Source: Lautropia sp. SCN 69-89 | Lineage (GTDB): Bacteria; Pseudomonadota; Gammaproteobacteria; Burkholderiales; Burkholderiaceae_E | NCBI GenBank assembly: GCA_001724855.1 | Contig: MEED01000014.1 | Location: forward strand, 1 to 64,000 | Direction of reading: 5' to 3' | DNA length: 64,000 nt | Shown here: in pieces, positions 34,823 through 44,597 of the stretch | How the letters are laid out: each line of letters starts with the position of its first letter | How positions within the stretch are numbered: position 1 is the first letter of the stretch | The notes under the pieces: model-generated | What the model was told of the DNA's origin: nothing | The model's database searches: none | Seen by the model: only the letters and a program-made list of their open reading frames with translations | Made by a program: the position numbers and the translations under genes

Positions 34823-35413
34823 CTACTCCTTCAGATAGTCGCCAAGCCCCTGATCTGCGAACACCCGACGGATGCGCTTGATCTCCTCGTACAGGGTGCC
34901 GCGGGGGATTCGGAGCCGCTCGGATGCCTCTTTGACCCTCAACCCCTCCTCGCCGAGCATCCGGCACAGCTGCCGCTGGACCGGCGTCAGCCGAGCCAGG
35001 GCGCGGCCGATGTCGATGCGCGCGTGGTGGCGATCGACGGCACCAGCCTCGTCCTGCGGGGCCGACTCCTCTTCGGCCAGCAGGTCGGCCAGCGTCAGGC
35101 CATCGTCCGAGCCGTCGAGCGCGACATCGAGCGACAGCGCCTCCTTCTCTCCGGCGCGCTTGTCGGCCTCCCGCTCGCGGATCAGATCCGTGAGCTTGTT
35201 GCGGATGACCTGCGCCATGTAGCCCACGGGAGGCGCATCGGGATCGGGTGCGAGCTTCCGTCGCACCACGATCCAGTGCGCCAGGCACTCCTGCATCAGA
35301 TCGTCGAACTCCTCCCGCTCGAGGCTTCGAGACCGCCTCCTGAACACACCCACCAGTTTCTTCGTAACCGCGATCTCCCATCGCTGGAGCCCTTCTCCCG
35401 CCTTGAGCACCAT
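34823..35413 (-). CDS. Sigma-70 family (ECF-like) RNA polymerase sigma factor
   Basis: The protein has 196 residues. Region 2-like residues: EFDDLMQECLAHWIVVRRKL and GYMAQVIRNKLTDLIRERE. Region 4 helix-turn-helix: LTPVQRQLCRMLGEEGLRVK followed by EASERLRIPRGTLYEEIKRI. A low-complexity acidic linker joins them. It presumably directs polymerase to element promoters or acts as a phage-like regulator. ATG at 35413. It lies upstream of parA in the same direction, 61 bases apart. Confidence 0.75.
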   Translation of the reverse strand: MVLKAGEGLQRWEIAVTKKLVGVFRRRSRSLEREEFDDLMQECLAHWIVVRRKLAPDPDAPPVGYMAQVIRNKLTDLIREREADKRAGEKEALSLDVALDGSDDGLTLADLLAEEESAPQDEAGAVDRHHARIDIGRALARLTPVQRQLCRMLGEEGLRVKEASERLRIPRGTLYEEIKRIRRVFADQGLGDYLKE

Positions 35414-35739
35414 GGCTCTCCCCGTCCGTTGCGTGACGGGGAGGAGATCGAGCGGGGGTCAGCGGAAGAAAAAGAGCGACAGGCGACCTAATTCGTAGGG
35501 CCGACAACGGCAGTGGTGGTCGATGTGTCCCGACACTTCTGCGCCGGATTCCGTAACCGGAGATCGGGGCCTCGCGATAGATGGCGAATGCCGGCGATCC
35601 ATGGCGGAAGGCGCCAGGACGCCACGTCGGAGCCCCGAGGCTCGCGAGCCGCCGAGTCGGTGGCGGCGCGCGAGGTCGACGGTTCGGAGAGTCGGTCGAG
35701 GACGCTGCGGTGGCCCCTGGACCGGCGACGGAGGTGCGG
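35414..35739. other. Divergent intergenic region between sigma factor and AlpA-like gene
   Basis: These 326 bases separate the leftward sigma factor gene and the rightward AlpA-like gene. No domain-bearing ORF is present. A short dyad CCGGATTCCGTAACCGG (35541-35557) shares ATTCCGT with the inverted repeat before parA. Promoters for both genes should lie here but were not resolved. Confidence 0.4.
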
Positions 35740-36222
35740 ATGAAACGCGGGAATCAGTTCGTCAATGTGGCGCGGGCGGCCGGCACCGGGGGGGCGCAGG
35801 CGAGGCCTGCTGCACTCGACGGGGACGTCTCCGACGATCGTGATGCTGGGCGAGATGGCGACTCGGCCCTTCGCCAGACGGTGCGGGAGACGGAGCCGAC
35901 GGGCGCGTTCGACGCGCGCGCGATCCGGGATCTGTACAAGGCGGCGCCGACGGATCCCAAGGGATTGCGGCGCACGATCCGACGCAGCGAGCTACGTCAG
36001 GTCGTCCCGCTGGCGGACTCGACGATCTACGAGCTGGAGCGCCGCGGGGAATTCCCGCAGCGGTTCTATCTCACGGCGCGCTGCGTGGTGTGGGACCTGG
36101 CCGAGGTGATGGCCTGGCTGCAGAGCCGGCGGCAGGCTGGGAGCAACGGGGTGAAGAAGGCGCCGATGCCGGATGTACATCAGCGCAGGCACCGACGGGT
36201 CCGAGGAACCACTCCGTTGTGA
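35740..36222 (+). CDS. AlpA-like helix-turn-helix regulator
   Basis: The protein has 160 residues. The C-terminal half carries an AlpA/excisionase-type winged helix: LRRTIRRSELRQVVPLADST, IYELERRGEFPQRFYLTARC and VVWDLAEVMAWLQSRR. Such proteins switch on integrase or act as excisionase in P4-like elements. The first 60 residues are acidic and probably disordered. ATG at 35740 has GGAGG 7 bases upstream; the track start at 35581 lacks one. It is the only rightward gene in this part and faces the peptide-modification operon. Confidence 0.75.
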   Translation: MKRGNQFVNVARAAGTGGAQARPAALDGDVSDDRDAGRDGDSALRQTVRETEPTGAFDARAIRDLYKAAPTDPKGLRRTIRRSELRQVVPLADSTIYELERRGEFPQRFYLTARCVVWDLAEVMAWLQSRRQAGSNGVKKAPMPDVHQRRHRRVRGTTPL

Positions 36223-36460
36223 CGATCGCTACGGTCGGACGGACGATCCACTTGCGTGCTGACCAAGCTAAGCGGTCGCCAATCCGCAAGTCCCATCAAG
36301 CGCAAGATTCAATCCGCTACAAGTACGAGAGGCGACGCCGACGAAGGCCGAAGAAGAACCGAAGTGCCAACCCCCTCACATCGCGGCTGGCTGCCGCATG
36401 CTGCACAGTCCCGATGGATACCTCACGAACGACCATCCCGCCGACGCTGCGGGTGCTGCG

Positions 36461-37438
36461 TCATCGTCGCGACTGCTTAACACCAAAGCGCGACAAGTAA
36501 CTGGAAAACCCAAGCGCTGCCCGCATGGACCGCAGCGTGTCCTGCATCTGCTCGCGCGCGGCTTTGGTGCCTCTCGAAAGCGCCCGCAACACTTGTCGAT
36601 TGGTTACTCGCGGCTCTCGGAAGGGAGTCAGGACGCTCACCAGCCCAGACATGAGCACATCACGCTCCTTGTCGCCAAATACCCCACTGCGTCGGACAGC
36701 GCGGGCGGCCGCAGTCAACGAAGCGACCTCAAGCCACATGGCGAAGACGTTGGCGTCGCGTATTGCATCCACGTGACGCCGGACCTCGTCCTCCGAGGCG
36801 TCGATGCTCAGTCGGTTCGCGTAAGTCATCGGCGTCCCATCGGCAGCCGGAAACTGCGCCAGCTTACTGAGCAACAGCTTGGGCGACTTAAAGACGGAGC
36901 GCTTTACCTCTCTATTGAACAGCTCCGCCAACTCCGTCATGTACTGGTGATTTGCGGCCACTTCGCTTCCACCCTGCCAGAAGTCCGCGCCGAGCGCCAA
37001 GGCATAGGCGCTGATTCCGAGATACGGGTAGCTGACCTCGGCCACCGAGGCATTCGCGGCCAACCCCAGCTTCCTTCGTTGAGCCGTCGGCAAGTGTGCC
37101 GCAAACGTGTTGAGGTGACGCTTGGCGACCTCGTCGACGTCGACGGTACGACTGAGCAAGAACGCTATCTCGAACAGCTCCGGTAGCTCCGACGTTAGGA
37201 CGATGCTCGCCTTTCTTGGGTCAACTCCGGCCGCGACGAACTGACCCGCGGCCACCATCGCCTTGTCCGCAAATGTGAGCGTGTCCACGGGCTGCGTTAC
37301 TAGCCCGACCACGTCGTCGACCACGAAGTAACATTGGTACTTCTGTTGCAGGCTCGGCCACTCGCGCATGGTGCTCGCATACACACCGAGAAACCGAGAG
37401 CCGAAAATGCAGTTATGTGCGCTGACGAGCGTCTTCAT
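36461..37438 (-). CDS. Tryptophanyl-tRNA synthetase-like protein lacking catalytic motifs
   Basis: The protein has 325 residues. It aligns by eye along its whole length with bacterial TrpRS: REWPSLQQKYQCYFVVDDVV, GVDPRKASIVLTSELPELFE, the YPYL and GADFWQGG region, and a C-terminal LTPFREPRV...LSRGTKAAREQM...LGF. But the HIGH-like motif (TIGN in TrpRS) reads FLGV, the KMSKS loop reads TPMTYANR, and the Asp after YPxL that contacts tryptophan appears replaced. So it cannot be an ordinary synthetase. The start overlaps the peptide gene by 4 bases. It probably acts on, or with, that peptide; the reaction is unknown. Confidence 0.7.
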   Translation of the reverse strand: MKTLVSAHNCIFGSRFLGVYASTMREWPSLQQKYQCYFVVDDVVGLVTQPVDTLTFADKAMVAAGQFVAAGVDPRKASIVLTSELPELFEIAFLLSRTVDVDEVAKRHLNTFAAHLPTAQRRKLGLAANASVAEVSYPYLGISAYALALGADFWQGGSEVAANHQYMTELAELFNREVKRSVFKSPKLLLSKLAQFPAADGTPMTYANRLSIDASEDEVRRHVDAIRDANVFAMWLEVASLTAAARAVRRSGVFGDKERDVLMSGLVSVLTPFREPRVTNRQVLRALSRGTKAAREQMQDTLRSMRAALGFSSYLSRFGVKQSRR

Positions 37439-37617
37439 GGCTTCACTCGCGGCCCGTTGCGAAAGATCACAACTTCGTCAAGAGTTGGGCGGCTGATGTC
37501 CACGGGAAGGTTGACCTCGCTCGGCATTGTGACAACGGTAACTCTGCCGGGATCCCTCGGCGACTTATCAAGCCAAGCCTTTGTAAGAGGTTTGACAACC
37601 TGAGGCCTTTTCTTCAT
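37435..37617 (-). CDS. 60-residue basic peptide, candidate RiPP precursor
   Basis: The peptide starts MKKRPQVVKPLTKAWLDKSP and ends IFRNGPRVKP, with no Cys and a single Trp. It overlaps the radical SAM gene at its start and the TrpRS-like gene at its end by 4 bases each, so the three are translated together. Its size and place between two modifying-type enzymes suggest a substrate or scaffold peptide. I see no GG-type leader cleavage site and no repeats. It could instead be a small partner protein. Not seen by homology; context only. Confidence 0.6.
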   Translation of the reverse strand: MKKRPQVVKPLTKAWLDKSPRDPGRVTVVTMPSEVNLPVDISRPTLDEVVIFRNGPRVKP

Positions 37618-38894
37618 GCATCCTCCTTTGTTGACGACGTTCCGACCAGCTCCTTAATACTGACAATCTTTCCAAACTGAGTCTCGCTTGATGGAATCGA
37701 GCGGATCGTATTGAGCAGCTTGGAGTTCCTCCAAATTGACTCGATCGAAAGCAAAGTTGCGTTCCCCGCCAAGGCCCCATCACCCAGCGCTTCGACCGCC
37801 TTGATGGACGTGTAGCAGTTTCCAAAGGGGTCTACTCGCATAAACCTATCTGCAGCGCGCATTCCGTCTTGAAGCAATAGCCAGTCGGCATCCCGGGCGA
37901 GGCTTGCGCCCTGATCGACGTCAGCACTTGGCAGCTCAAAACAAGCAAGCTCTTCGTCTCCTCCGAAGGAGACGTCGCGCAGCTGCCGCGCTACCGATAG
38001 CAGTTGTTCCTTATTAGGCGCTAGGGCGTTAACCTCCCGCCCCCTCCCGGCTGCGTACAGAGGGGAGGCCACGAAGTACCTAGCACCTAGAGTTCGTGCC
38101 AATCGGGCGGTCTCACCGACAAGGGAATAATTTAGGCTCGTGATCACCATGCTGACCAGAAATGGAATCCTCGCTTCCCTTAGCAGCGGAAGAGCACTAA
38201 TCACCTTCGTGAAATTCCCGTTCCCGCGCAACCGGTCAGCAATTTCCCTGTTCGGCCCGTCCAGCGTGGTATGGATGCAATACAGGTTCCTCAGAGACTT
38301 AAGTCTCTCGCAGTCAACAGGCGCAAACTTCGAGAGGTCACTGCCGATGGTAATAAGTAAGCCAAGTGTGTCGGCGTGACGAACGATCGACCAGAAGTCA
38401 TGCCGCAGCATTGGATCGCCACCAGTGAACCTGACGAATACGACTCCTGCGCCTGCCGCATTGTCCAAAATTGACTTCCAAGCGGACTCGTCGAGCTCCC
38501 CCTCGGTATTGACGGTGGGGCTAGAGTCGTAGGAGCAGTAGGAACATCTTCGGGAGCACCTGCGGGTCAATTCGATTTCGAGCCCGAGGGGCGTATGGAA
38601 GATGCCAGGTTGGAACTCCATCGTATCGAGGTGGAAGGCGGCATCGGCACTGATCCCATTATCAGCAAGGGCCGGTACCAGTATCCCCTTGTTCTGCAAC
38701 ATCTCAACAAGCGCATGGGCATGCACTCGATCCGGGAAATCGAGACTGTCTTCGGCAGCCGGCGCGAAGAACTGCTCGATGATGTACGCAGCGGAGCGGT
38801 TGAAGAAGCGGGTCGACTGGTCAGCAAGGTTCACGACCACACAGCCAAACCATTCCCTGCGATAGCGGATCGTTGACGCTAGTACGAGTTCCAA
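37614..38894 (-). CDS. Radical SAM peptide-modifying enzyme with PqqD-like N-terminus
   Basis: The protein has about 426 residues. The first ~85 residues look like a PqqD-type peptide-recognition domain (TIRYRREWFGCVVVNLADQS, FFNRSAAYIIEQFF). The radical SAM core has CSRRCSYCSYD (CxxxCxxC for a 4Fe-4S cluster) near residue 115, then VFVRFTGGDPMLR and HTTLDGPN. The C-terminal part resembles a cysteine-poor SPASM/twitch region (VDPFGNCYTS, SIESIWRNSKLL). TTG at 38894 is preferred over the track start at 39149, because AGGAGG stands 7 bases before it and the residues upstream look non-coding. It is the first gene of the three-gene overlapping operon. Confidence 0.8.
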   Translation of the reverse strand: MELVLASTIRYRREWFGCVVVNLADQSTRFFNRSAAYIIEQFFAPAAEDSLDFPDRVHAHALVEMLQNKGILVPALADNGISADAAFHLDTMEFQPGIFHTPLGLEIELTRRCSRRCSYCSYDSSPTVNTEGELDESAWKSILDNAAGAGVVFVRFTGGDPMLRHDFWSIVRHADTLGLLITIGSDLSKFAPVDCERLKSLRNLYCIHTTLDGPNREIADRLRGNGNFTKVISALPLLREARIPFLVSMVITSLNYSLVGETARLARTLGARYFVASPLYAAGRGREVNALAPNKEQLLSVARQLRDVSFGGDEELACFELPSADVDQGASLARDADWLLLQDGMRAADRFMRVDPFGNCYTSIKAVEALGDGALAGNATLLSIESIWRNSKLLNTIRSIPSSETQFGKIVSIKELVGTSSTKEDA

Positions 38895-38901
38895 CAAACC
38901 A

Positions 38902-38907
38902 CCTCCT
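38902..38907 (-). promoter_or_regulatory. Shine-Dalgarno deciding the radical SAM start
   Basis: AGGAGG on the minus strand, 7 bases before TTG at 38894 and 4 before TTG at 38897. It supports the shorter 426-residue protein. Confidence 0.7.
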
Positions 38908-39258
38908 GGTTGGTCCTGGATCCTGAGGTATGGGCAGAAAGGTCCGACTAGTTCCTTCCAGAGCGTGGAACAGATGCGTATCCAACAACCCGCCCCCCCC
39001 AACCGCCGCAGGGCGAGCGGGACCCAGCCGGGGAGCGACCCTATCGCAATGTACGCACTTGGGCGCAGTGGTTCATGGTAACCGCTCACTGAATTTCGAG
39101 ACAAGAGAGAGCGGCACACATCAGTGCCAGGCCGCGCGGCAACCTGCAATCTCCGCCTTACAGGGAGTCACATCGGAAGGCGCAGCGTCGAAGCAGCGCA
39201 AGCGCCATGCGTCGATGCGGCGGCACTCGCTAGATCGCACGCGCGCCTACAACGCAGC
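38908..39258. other. Intergenic region upstream of the radical SAM operon
   Basis: About 350 bases between the integrase stop codon and the radical SAM ribosome binding site. No supported gene. It contains a run of nine cytosines (38991-38999 area) and GC content drops compared with the rest of the island. The operon promoter should lie here; no confident -35/-10 pair was picked. Confidence 0.4.
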
Positions 39259-40518
39259 TCATAGTGGCGCCGCCGTCGTCGCCACCTTCATCGTCGGCGG
39301 CAGCAGCATGGGCGTATGCGACTTCCCTGCCACCCAGGCGTCGATCATGTCCGCCCACTCCTGCAGCATGTGACGCCGCTGCTCTGCGTACTCCGCCTTG
39401 TTGTAGACGCCGCGGGATGAGCGCCCGTCTTCGTGGGCCAGGCACTTCTCGATCCAGTCGCTGTTGAAGCCGAGCTCGTTCAGGATGGTCGAGCCGGTGC
39501 GGCGCAGGTCGTGCACCGTGAACGGTTCGAGCGGCAGCTTCGCTTCCTTGGCTCGCTCCACGACGATCTGGGTGACCCGGTTCAGGGTCGCCTTTGACAT
39601 GCAGCGGTCGGCGTCATAGCGCGAGGGCAGCAGGAACTTGGACCCGCTGGCACAGGTGCGCAGCGCCACCATGATGTCGAGTGCCTGCTGCGACAGATAC
39701 ACGTTGTGGGGCTTGCCGGCCTTCATGCGGCCCTTCGGGATCGTCCAGACGGCGTTCTCGAAGTCGACCTCGTCCCAGGTGGCCTCGATCAGTTCGCTCT
39801 TGCGCACGAGCGTCAGCAGGATCAGGCGCAGCGCCAGGCGGATGGTCGGCAGGGTTGCGGTGGCGTCCAGCACCCGGTGCATGACGCGTATCTCGGACGG
39901 CGACAGCGCGCGGTCCTTGGGCACGAAGGTGGCGATCGACGAGGGGCCGACTTCGTCCGCCGGGTTCGGCGCCTTCTCGCCGTGCAGGGCTGCGAAGCCG
40001 AAGACCTGCTTGACGATGTCGCGCACGTGCACGGCGGTGGCCGGCGCGCCGCGCGCCTTGACCTTGGCGCAAAGGTTGCGCAGGTCTTCCGCCCCGATCT
40101 CGGCCATCAGCCGATTGCGGAACACCGGCAGGATGTCCCGGTCGATGATGCTCTTGCGCATCGACTTCGTGCTCTCGGCCATCCTGGCTTCTTCCAGCCA
40201 GCGCTTCGTGAACTCCTCGAAGGTCTTGGCCTCGGCCGCCCTGCGCTTTTCGCGCTGCTTCTCCTGGGAGGGAGACCGGCCTTCGGCGATCGCCTTGCGC
40301 GCTTCCACGCAGCGCTCGCGCGCCATCAGCAGCGAGATCCCGTCCTTGGACCCGTAGCGGCCGATCGTGAGCGTCTCCCGCCGGCCGTTGAGCCGGTAGT
40401 CGAGACGGAAAGTGATCGTGCCCCTGGGGGAGACGGTCACGTACATCCCGTCCCGATCGGCGATCTTGTAGGTGGTGGCCTGGGGCTTGATGCCCCTGAG
40501 CGTGCCATCGGACAGCAT
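39259..40518 (-). CDS. int: P4-type tyrosine integrase of the guaA island
   Basis: The protein has 419 residues. An N-terminal DUF4102-like arm-binding domain (YKIADRDGMYVTVSPRGTIT, LTIGRYGSKDGISLLMARER) is followed by a core-binding domain (FEEFTKRWLEEARMAES) and a catalytic domain: Arg in LRLILLTLVRKSELIEATW, Lys in IPKGRMKAGKPH, HDLRRTGST, CLAHEDGR and the terminal tyrosine in GVYNKAEYAEQRR. It should recombine the element into the 3' end of guaA. ATG at 40518 (MLSDGTLRG) is chosen because the longer track ORF reads through the TACCGTCA repeats. Confidence 0.92.
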   Translation of the reverse strand: MLSDGTLRGIKPQATTYKIADRDGMYVTVSPRGTITFRLDYRLNGRRETLTIGRYGSKDGISLLMARERCVEARKAIAEGRSPSQEKQREKRRAAEAKTFEEFTKRWLEEARMAESTKSMRKSIIDRDILPVFRNRLMAEIGAEDLRNLCAKVKARGAPATAVHVRDIVKQVFGFAALHGEKAPNPADEVGPSSIATFVPKDRALSPSEIRVMHRVLDATATLPTIRLALRLILLTLVRKSELIEATWDEVDFENAVWTIPKGRMKAGKPHNVYLSQQALDIMVALRTCASGSKFLLPSRYDADRCMSKATLNRVTQIVVERAKEAKLPLEPFTVHDLRRTGSTILNELGFNSDWIEKCLAHEDGRSSRGVYNKAEYAEQRRHMLQEWADMIDAWVAGKSHTPMLLPPTMKVATTAAPL

Positions 40519-40542
40519 CGGCAGTCCCTCCTCTCGGAGGAA

Positions 40543-40702
40543 TTTTACCGTCACGCCAAAACGGTGGCTACAACTCCAGTAAGTTTTTGATTTCTCAGGA
40601 GTTGATGCCACTTTTTTTACCGTCACCCCTCGCTTTGGCGTGACGGTAAAAAATTTGGAGGCATCCGGTCGAAGATTTCTACCGTCAGATTTACCGTCAG
40701 AT
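40543..40702. repeat. Array of five TACCGTCA motifs (candidate integrase arm sites)
   Basis: TTTTACCGTCACGCCAAA at 40543 and its inverted copy TTTGGCGTGACGGTAAAA near 40634-40651 form a near-perfect inverted pair; further TTTTTACCGTCACCCC near 40614, CTACCGTCAGAT near 40679 and TTTACCGTCAGAT near 40690 complete the set. They lie between the integrase start and the guaA junction, where arm-type binding sites and the integrase promoter are expected. Confidence 0.75.
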
Positions 40703-40810
40703 CGAAAGGCATCCCAGCGATAGATGTTGATAGATCTCGACAGACATTTCTTATGTAGGACAACGCCTTAGATGAACTTTCCGACAGGCCTCGATAGACC
40801 CTGAAAGACG

Positions 40811-40845
40811 CCGAATCATTCCCACTCGATCGTCGCCGGCGGTTT
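40811..40845. mobile_element. Candidate attachment site at the guaA 3' end
   Basis: The last codons of guaA (minus strand GCGACGATCGAGTGGGAATGA) sit at the boundary between core genome and integrase-bearing island. The guaA 3' end is a well-known integration target, and the island restores the guaA end. The second copy is beyond the left edge, so the core length is unknown. Confidence 0.6.
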
Positions 40846-42396
40846 GCCCGAGATGTCGTAGACAACGCGGTTGATGCCGCGCACCTCGTTGATGATGCGA
40901 TTCGACACCCGCCCGAGCAGCTCGTGCGGCAGGTGCGCCCAGTGCGCGGTCATGAAGTCCTGCGTCTGCACCGCGCGCAGCGCGACCACGTACTCGTAGG
41001 TGCGGCCGTCGCCCATCACGCCCACCGACTTTAGCGGCAGGAACACCGCGAAGGCCTGCGAGGTGATGTCGTACCAGCTGCGCCCGTCGGGCCCGACAGT
41101 GTTGCGCAGTTCCTCGATGAAGATCGCATCGGCGCGGCGCAGCAGGTCGGCGTGCTCGCGACGCACCTCGCCGAGGATGCGCACGCCCAGCCCCGGCCCC
41201 GGGAACGGGTGACGGTAGACCATCTCGCGCGGCAACCCGAGCGCCACGCCCAGTTCGCGCACCTCGTCCTTGAAGAGATCGCGCAGCGGTTCGAGCAGCT
41301 TCAGGTGCAGCGTCTCGGGCAGCCCGCCCACGTTGTGGTGCGACTTGATCTTCGCCGCCTTGCCCGACTTGGCACCGGCCGACTCGATCACGTCGGGGTA
41401 GATCGTGCCCTGGGCAAGCCACTTCGCGTTCGCGAGCTTCGCCGCCTCTTCCTGGAACACGTGGACGAACTCGCGGCCGATGACGCGGCGCTTCTCCTCG
41501 GGGTCGGCCACACCGGCCAGCTGCCCCATGAAGCGCCCGCTCGCGTCGACGTGCACGAGCGTCATGCCCATGTGCCGCTGGAAGGTGTCGACCACCTGCG
41601 CGCCCTCGTTCAGGCGTAGCAAGCCGGTGTCGACGAACACGCAGGTGAGCTGCTCGCCGATCGCGCGATGGATCAGCGCCGCGGCCACGCTGGAATCGAC
41701 GCCGCCCGACAGGCCGAGGATGACCTCCTCGGCGCCCACCTGCCTGCGGATCTGCTCGACTGCCTCGGCGATGTGGTCGCGCATCACCCAGTCGGGGCGA
41801 CAGCCGCAGATGTCGAGCACGAAGCGCTGCAGGATCTTCGCGCCCTGCGGCGTGTGCGTGACCTCGGGATGGAACTGCACCGCGTAGAAACGGCGCGACT
41901 CGTCGGCCATGCCGGCGATCGGGCAGGCGTCGGTGGAGGCCATCAGCCGGAAACCGGCAGGCATCTCGACGACCTTGTCGCCGTGGCTCATCCAGACCTT
42001 CAGCAGCCCGTGGCCTTCGGCGTTGCGCGCATCCTCGATGCCCTCGAGCAGCCGCGTGTGGCCGCGCGCGCGCACCTCGGCATAGCCGAACTCGCGTCGC
42101 GCGCCCGGCTCGACGCGCCCTCCCAGTTGCTGGGCCATCGTCTGCATGCCGTAGCAGATGCCGAGCACCGGCACGCCGAGCGCGAACACCGCCTCGGGAG
42201 CACGATCGGTGGATTCCTCGTGCGCCGACATCGGGCTGCCCGAGAGGATGATGCCCTTGGGCGCGAAGCTGCGCACGAACGACTCGTCGACGTCGCAGGG
42301 GTGGATCTCGCAGTAGACGTGCGCCTCGCGCACGCGCCGTGCGATCAGCTGCGTGACCTGCGACCCGAAGTCGAGGATCAGGATCCTGTCGTGCAT
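40816..42396 (-). CDS. guaA: GMP synthase (glutamine-hydrolysing)
   Basis: The protein has 526 residues, full length. It converts XMP to GMP with glutamine and ATP. The N-terminal class I amidotransferase has the nucleophile in [10 protein letters not shown] and the His/Glu in [10 protein letters not shown]; the ATP-pyrophosphatase loop is [15 protein letters not shown]; the C-terminal dimerisation domain ends with PPATIEWE. It lies 7 bases after guaB, so both form one operon for the GMP branch of purine synthesis. Its 3' end serves as the island's attachment site, and the reading frame is intact. Confidence 0.97.
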   Translation of the reverse strand: MHDRILILDFGSQVTQLIARRVREAHVYCEIHPCDVDESFVRSFAPKGIILSGSPMSAHEESTDRAPEAVFALGVPVLGICYGMQTMAQQLGGRVEPGARREFGYAEVRARGHTRLLEGIEDARNAEGHGLLKVWMSHGDKVVEMPAGFRLMASTDACPIAGMADESRRFYAVQFHPEVTHTPQGAKILQRFVLDICGCRPDWVMRDHIAEAVEQIRRQVGAEEVILGLSGGVDSSVAAALIHRAIGEQLTCVFVDTGLLRLNEGAQVVDTFQRHMGMTLVHVDASGRFMGQLAGVADPEEKRRVIGREFVHVFQEEAAKLANAKWLAQGTIYPDVIESAGAKSGKAAKIKSHHNVGGLPETLHLKLLEPLRDLFKDEVRELGVALGLPREMVYRHPFPGPGLGVRILGEVRREHADLLRRADAIFIEELRNTVGPDGRSWYDITSQAFAVFLPLKSVGVMGDGRTYEYVVALRAVQTQDFMTAHWAHLPHELLGRVSNRIINEVRGINRVVYDISGKPPATIEWE

Positions 42397-42403
42397 CGCC
42401 CCC

Positions 42404-43888
<1,485 letters not shown>

Positions 43889-44013
43889 TTATACAGGCGC
43901 CCTCGCGGCTGTCCGCCGGGCCGTGCACGCCCGCCTTCCGTCGGCGGGCGGCGGCCGCTGCCTCGGAGCGGCGCGGACAATCGGAGGCACCGCAGCTGCG
44001 TCGATCCACCGCC

Positions 44014-44571
44014 ATGCGCAAGCCCCGCCTGCCCAATCGCCCCGCCCGTCTCCTGTTCGCTGTCGCCGGGTTGCTCCTCGCCGCGCCGGTGCTCGCCGGC
44101 ACCTGGCAGTGGCGCGACGCCTCCGGACGGATGGTCTATTCGGACCAGCCCCCGCCTTCGAGCGTGCCGGCTTCGCGGATCCTGCGCGCGCCGGCATCTG
44201 CGCAGGGTGCAGGGACACAGGCAGCCACGCCCGCGGGCGCAGGACAGACCTCGGCCGCCGCGGGCCAGGCCCCGGCCGGCACCGGCGCGGCGGCGCCGCG
44301 AAGCTGGGTCGAAAAGGAGCAGGCATCGCGCAAGCGCGCGCTCGAGCGCGAGGAGGTCGAGCGCAAGCAGGGCGCCGAGCGCGAGCAGGCGGCGCGCAAC
44401 GCGCGTGTCTGCGAGGAAGCGCGGACGGCGCTGCGCACGCTCGAGAGCGGGCTGCGGATGTCCTACGTCGACGACAAGGGTGAGCGCCAGGTGCTCGACG
44501 AGGCCGAGCGCGCGCGCCGCGCCGAGGCCGCCCGCCAGGAGATCGCGCGCAGCTGCACCGGGGCGAGCTGA
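44014..44571 (+). CDS. DUF4124-domain exported protein
   Basis: The protein has 185 residues. A signal peptide ([17 protein letters not shown]) is followed by the DUF4124 motif [20 protein letters not shown], then an Ala/Gly-rich linker and a strongly charged coiled coil ([20 protein letters not shown]). It is periplasmic, of unknown function; DUF4124 proteins are common in Betaproteobacteria and next to guaB. Its start faces guaB across a 149-base divergent promoter region. Confidence 0.85.
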   Translation: MRKPRLPNRPARLLFAVAGLLLAAPVLAGTWQWRDASGRMVYSDQPPPSSVPASRILRAPASAQGAGTQAATPAGAGQTSAAAGQAPAGTGAAAPRSWVEKEQASRKRALEREEVERKQGAEREQAARNARVCEEARTALRTLESGLRMSYVDDKGERQVLDEAERARRAEAARQEIARSCTGAS

Positions 44572-44597
44572 GTTCTCCGGCTCAGGGCCGGCTCACG

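Larger units (their letters stand above)
1..40815. mobile_element. guaA-integrated ICE/genomic island (left end outside window)
   Basis: The island runs from the left edge to the guaA stop codon. Evidence seen: a P4-type integrase beside guaA, parA/parB, DUF2857, TIGR03761, DUF3577, RadC and DUF932 genes characteristic of PFGI-1/clc/SPI-7-type integrative conjugative elements, a traG remnant, a second tyrosine recombinase, and several defence or resistance cargo blocks. Right of 40816 every gene is ordinary core genome. The distal att copy, the relaxase and most conjugation genes are not in the window. Whether the element still moves is doubtful because traG is interrupted. Confidence 0.85.

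Noticed and set aside
38930-39373. 147-residue plus-strand ORF between radical SAM and integrase
   Set aside because: No ribosome binding site or recognisable residues; ends antisense inside the integrase gene.
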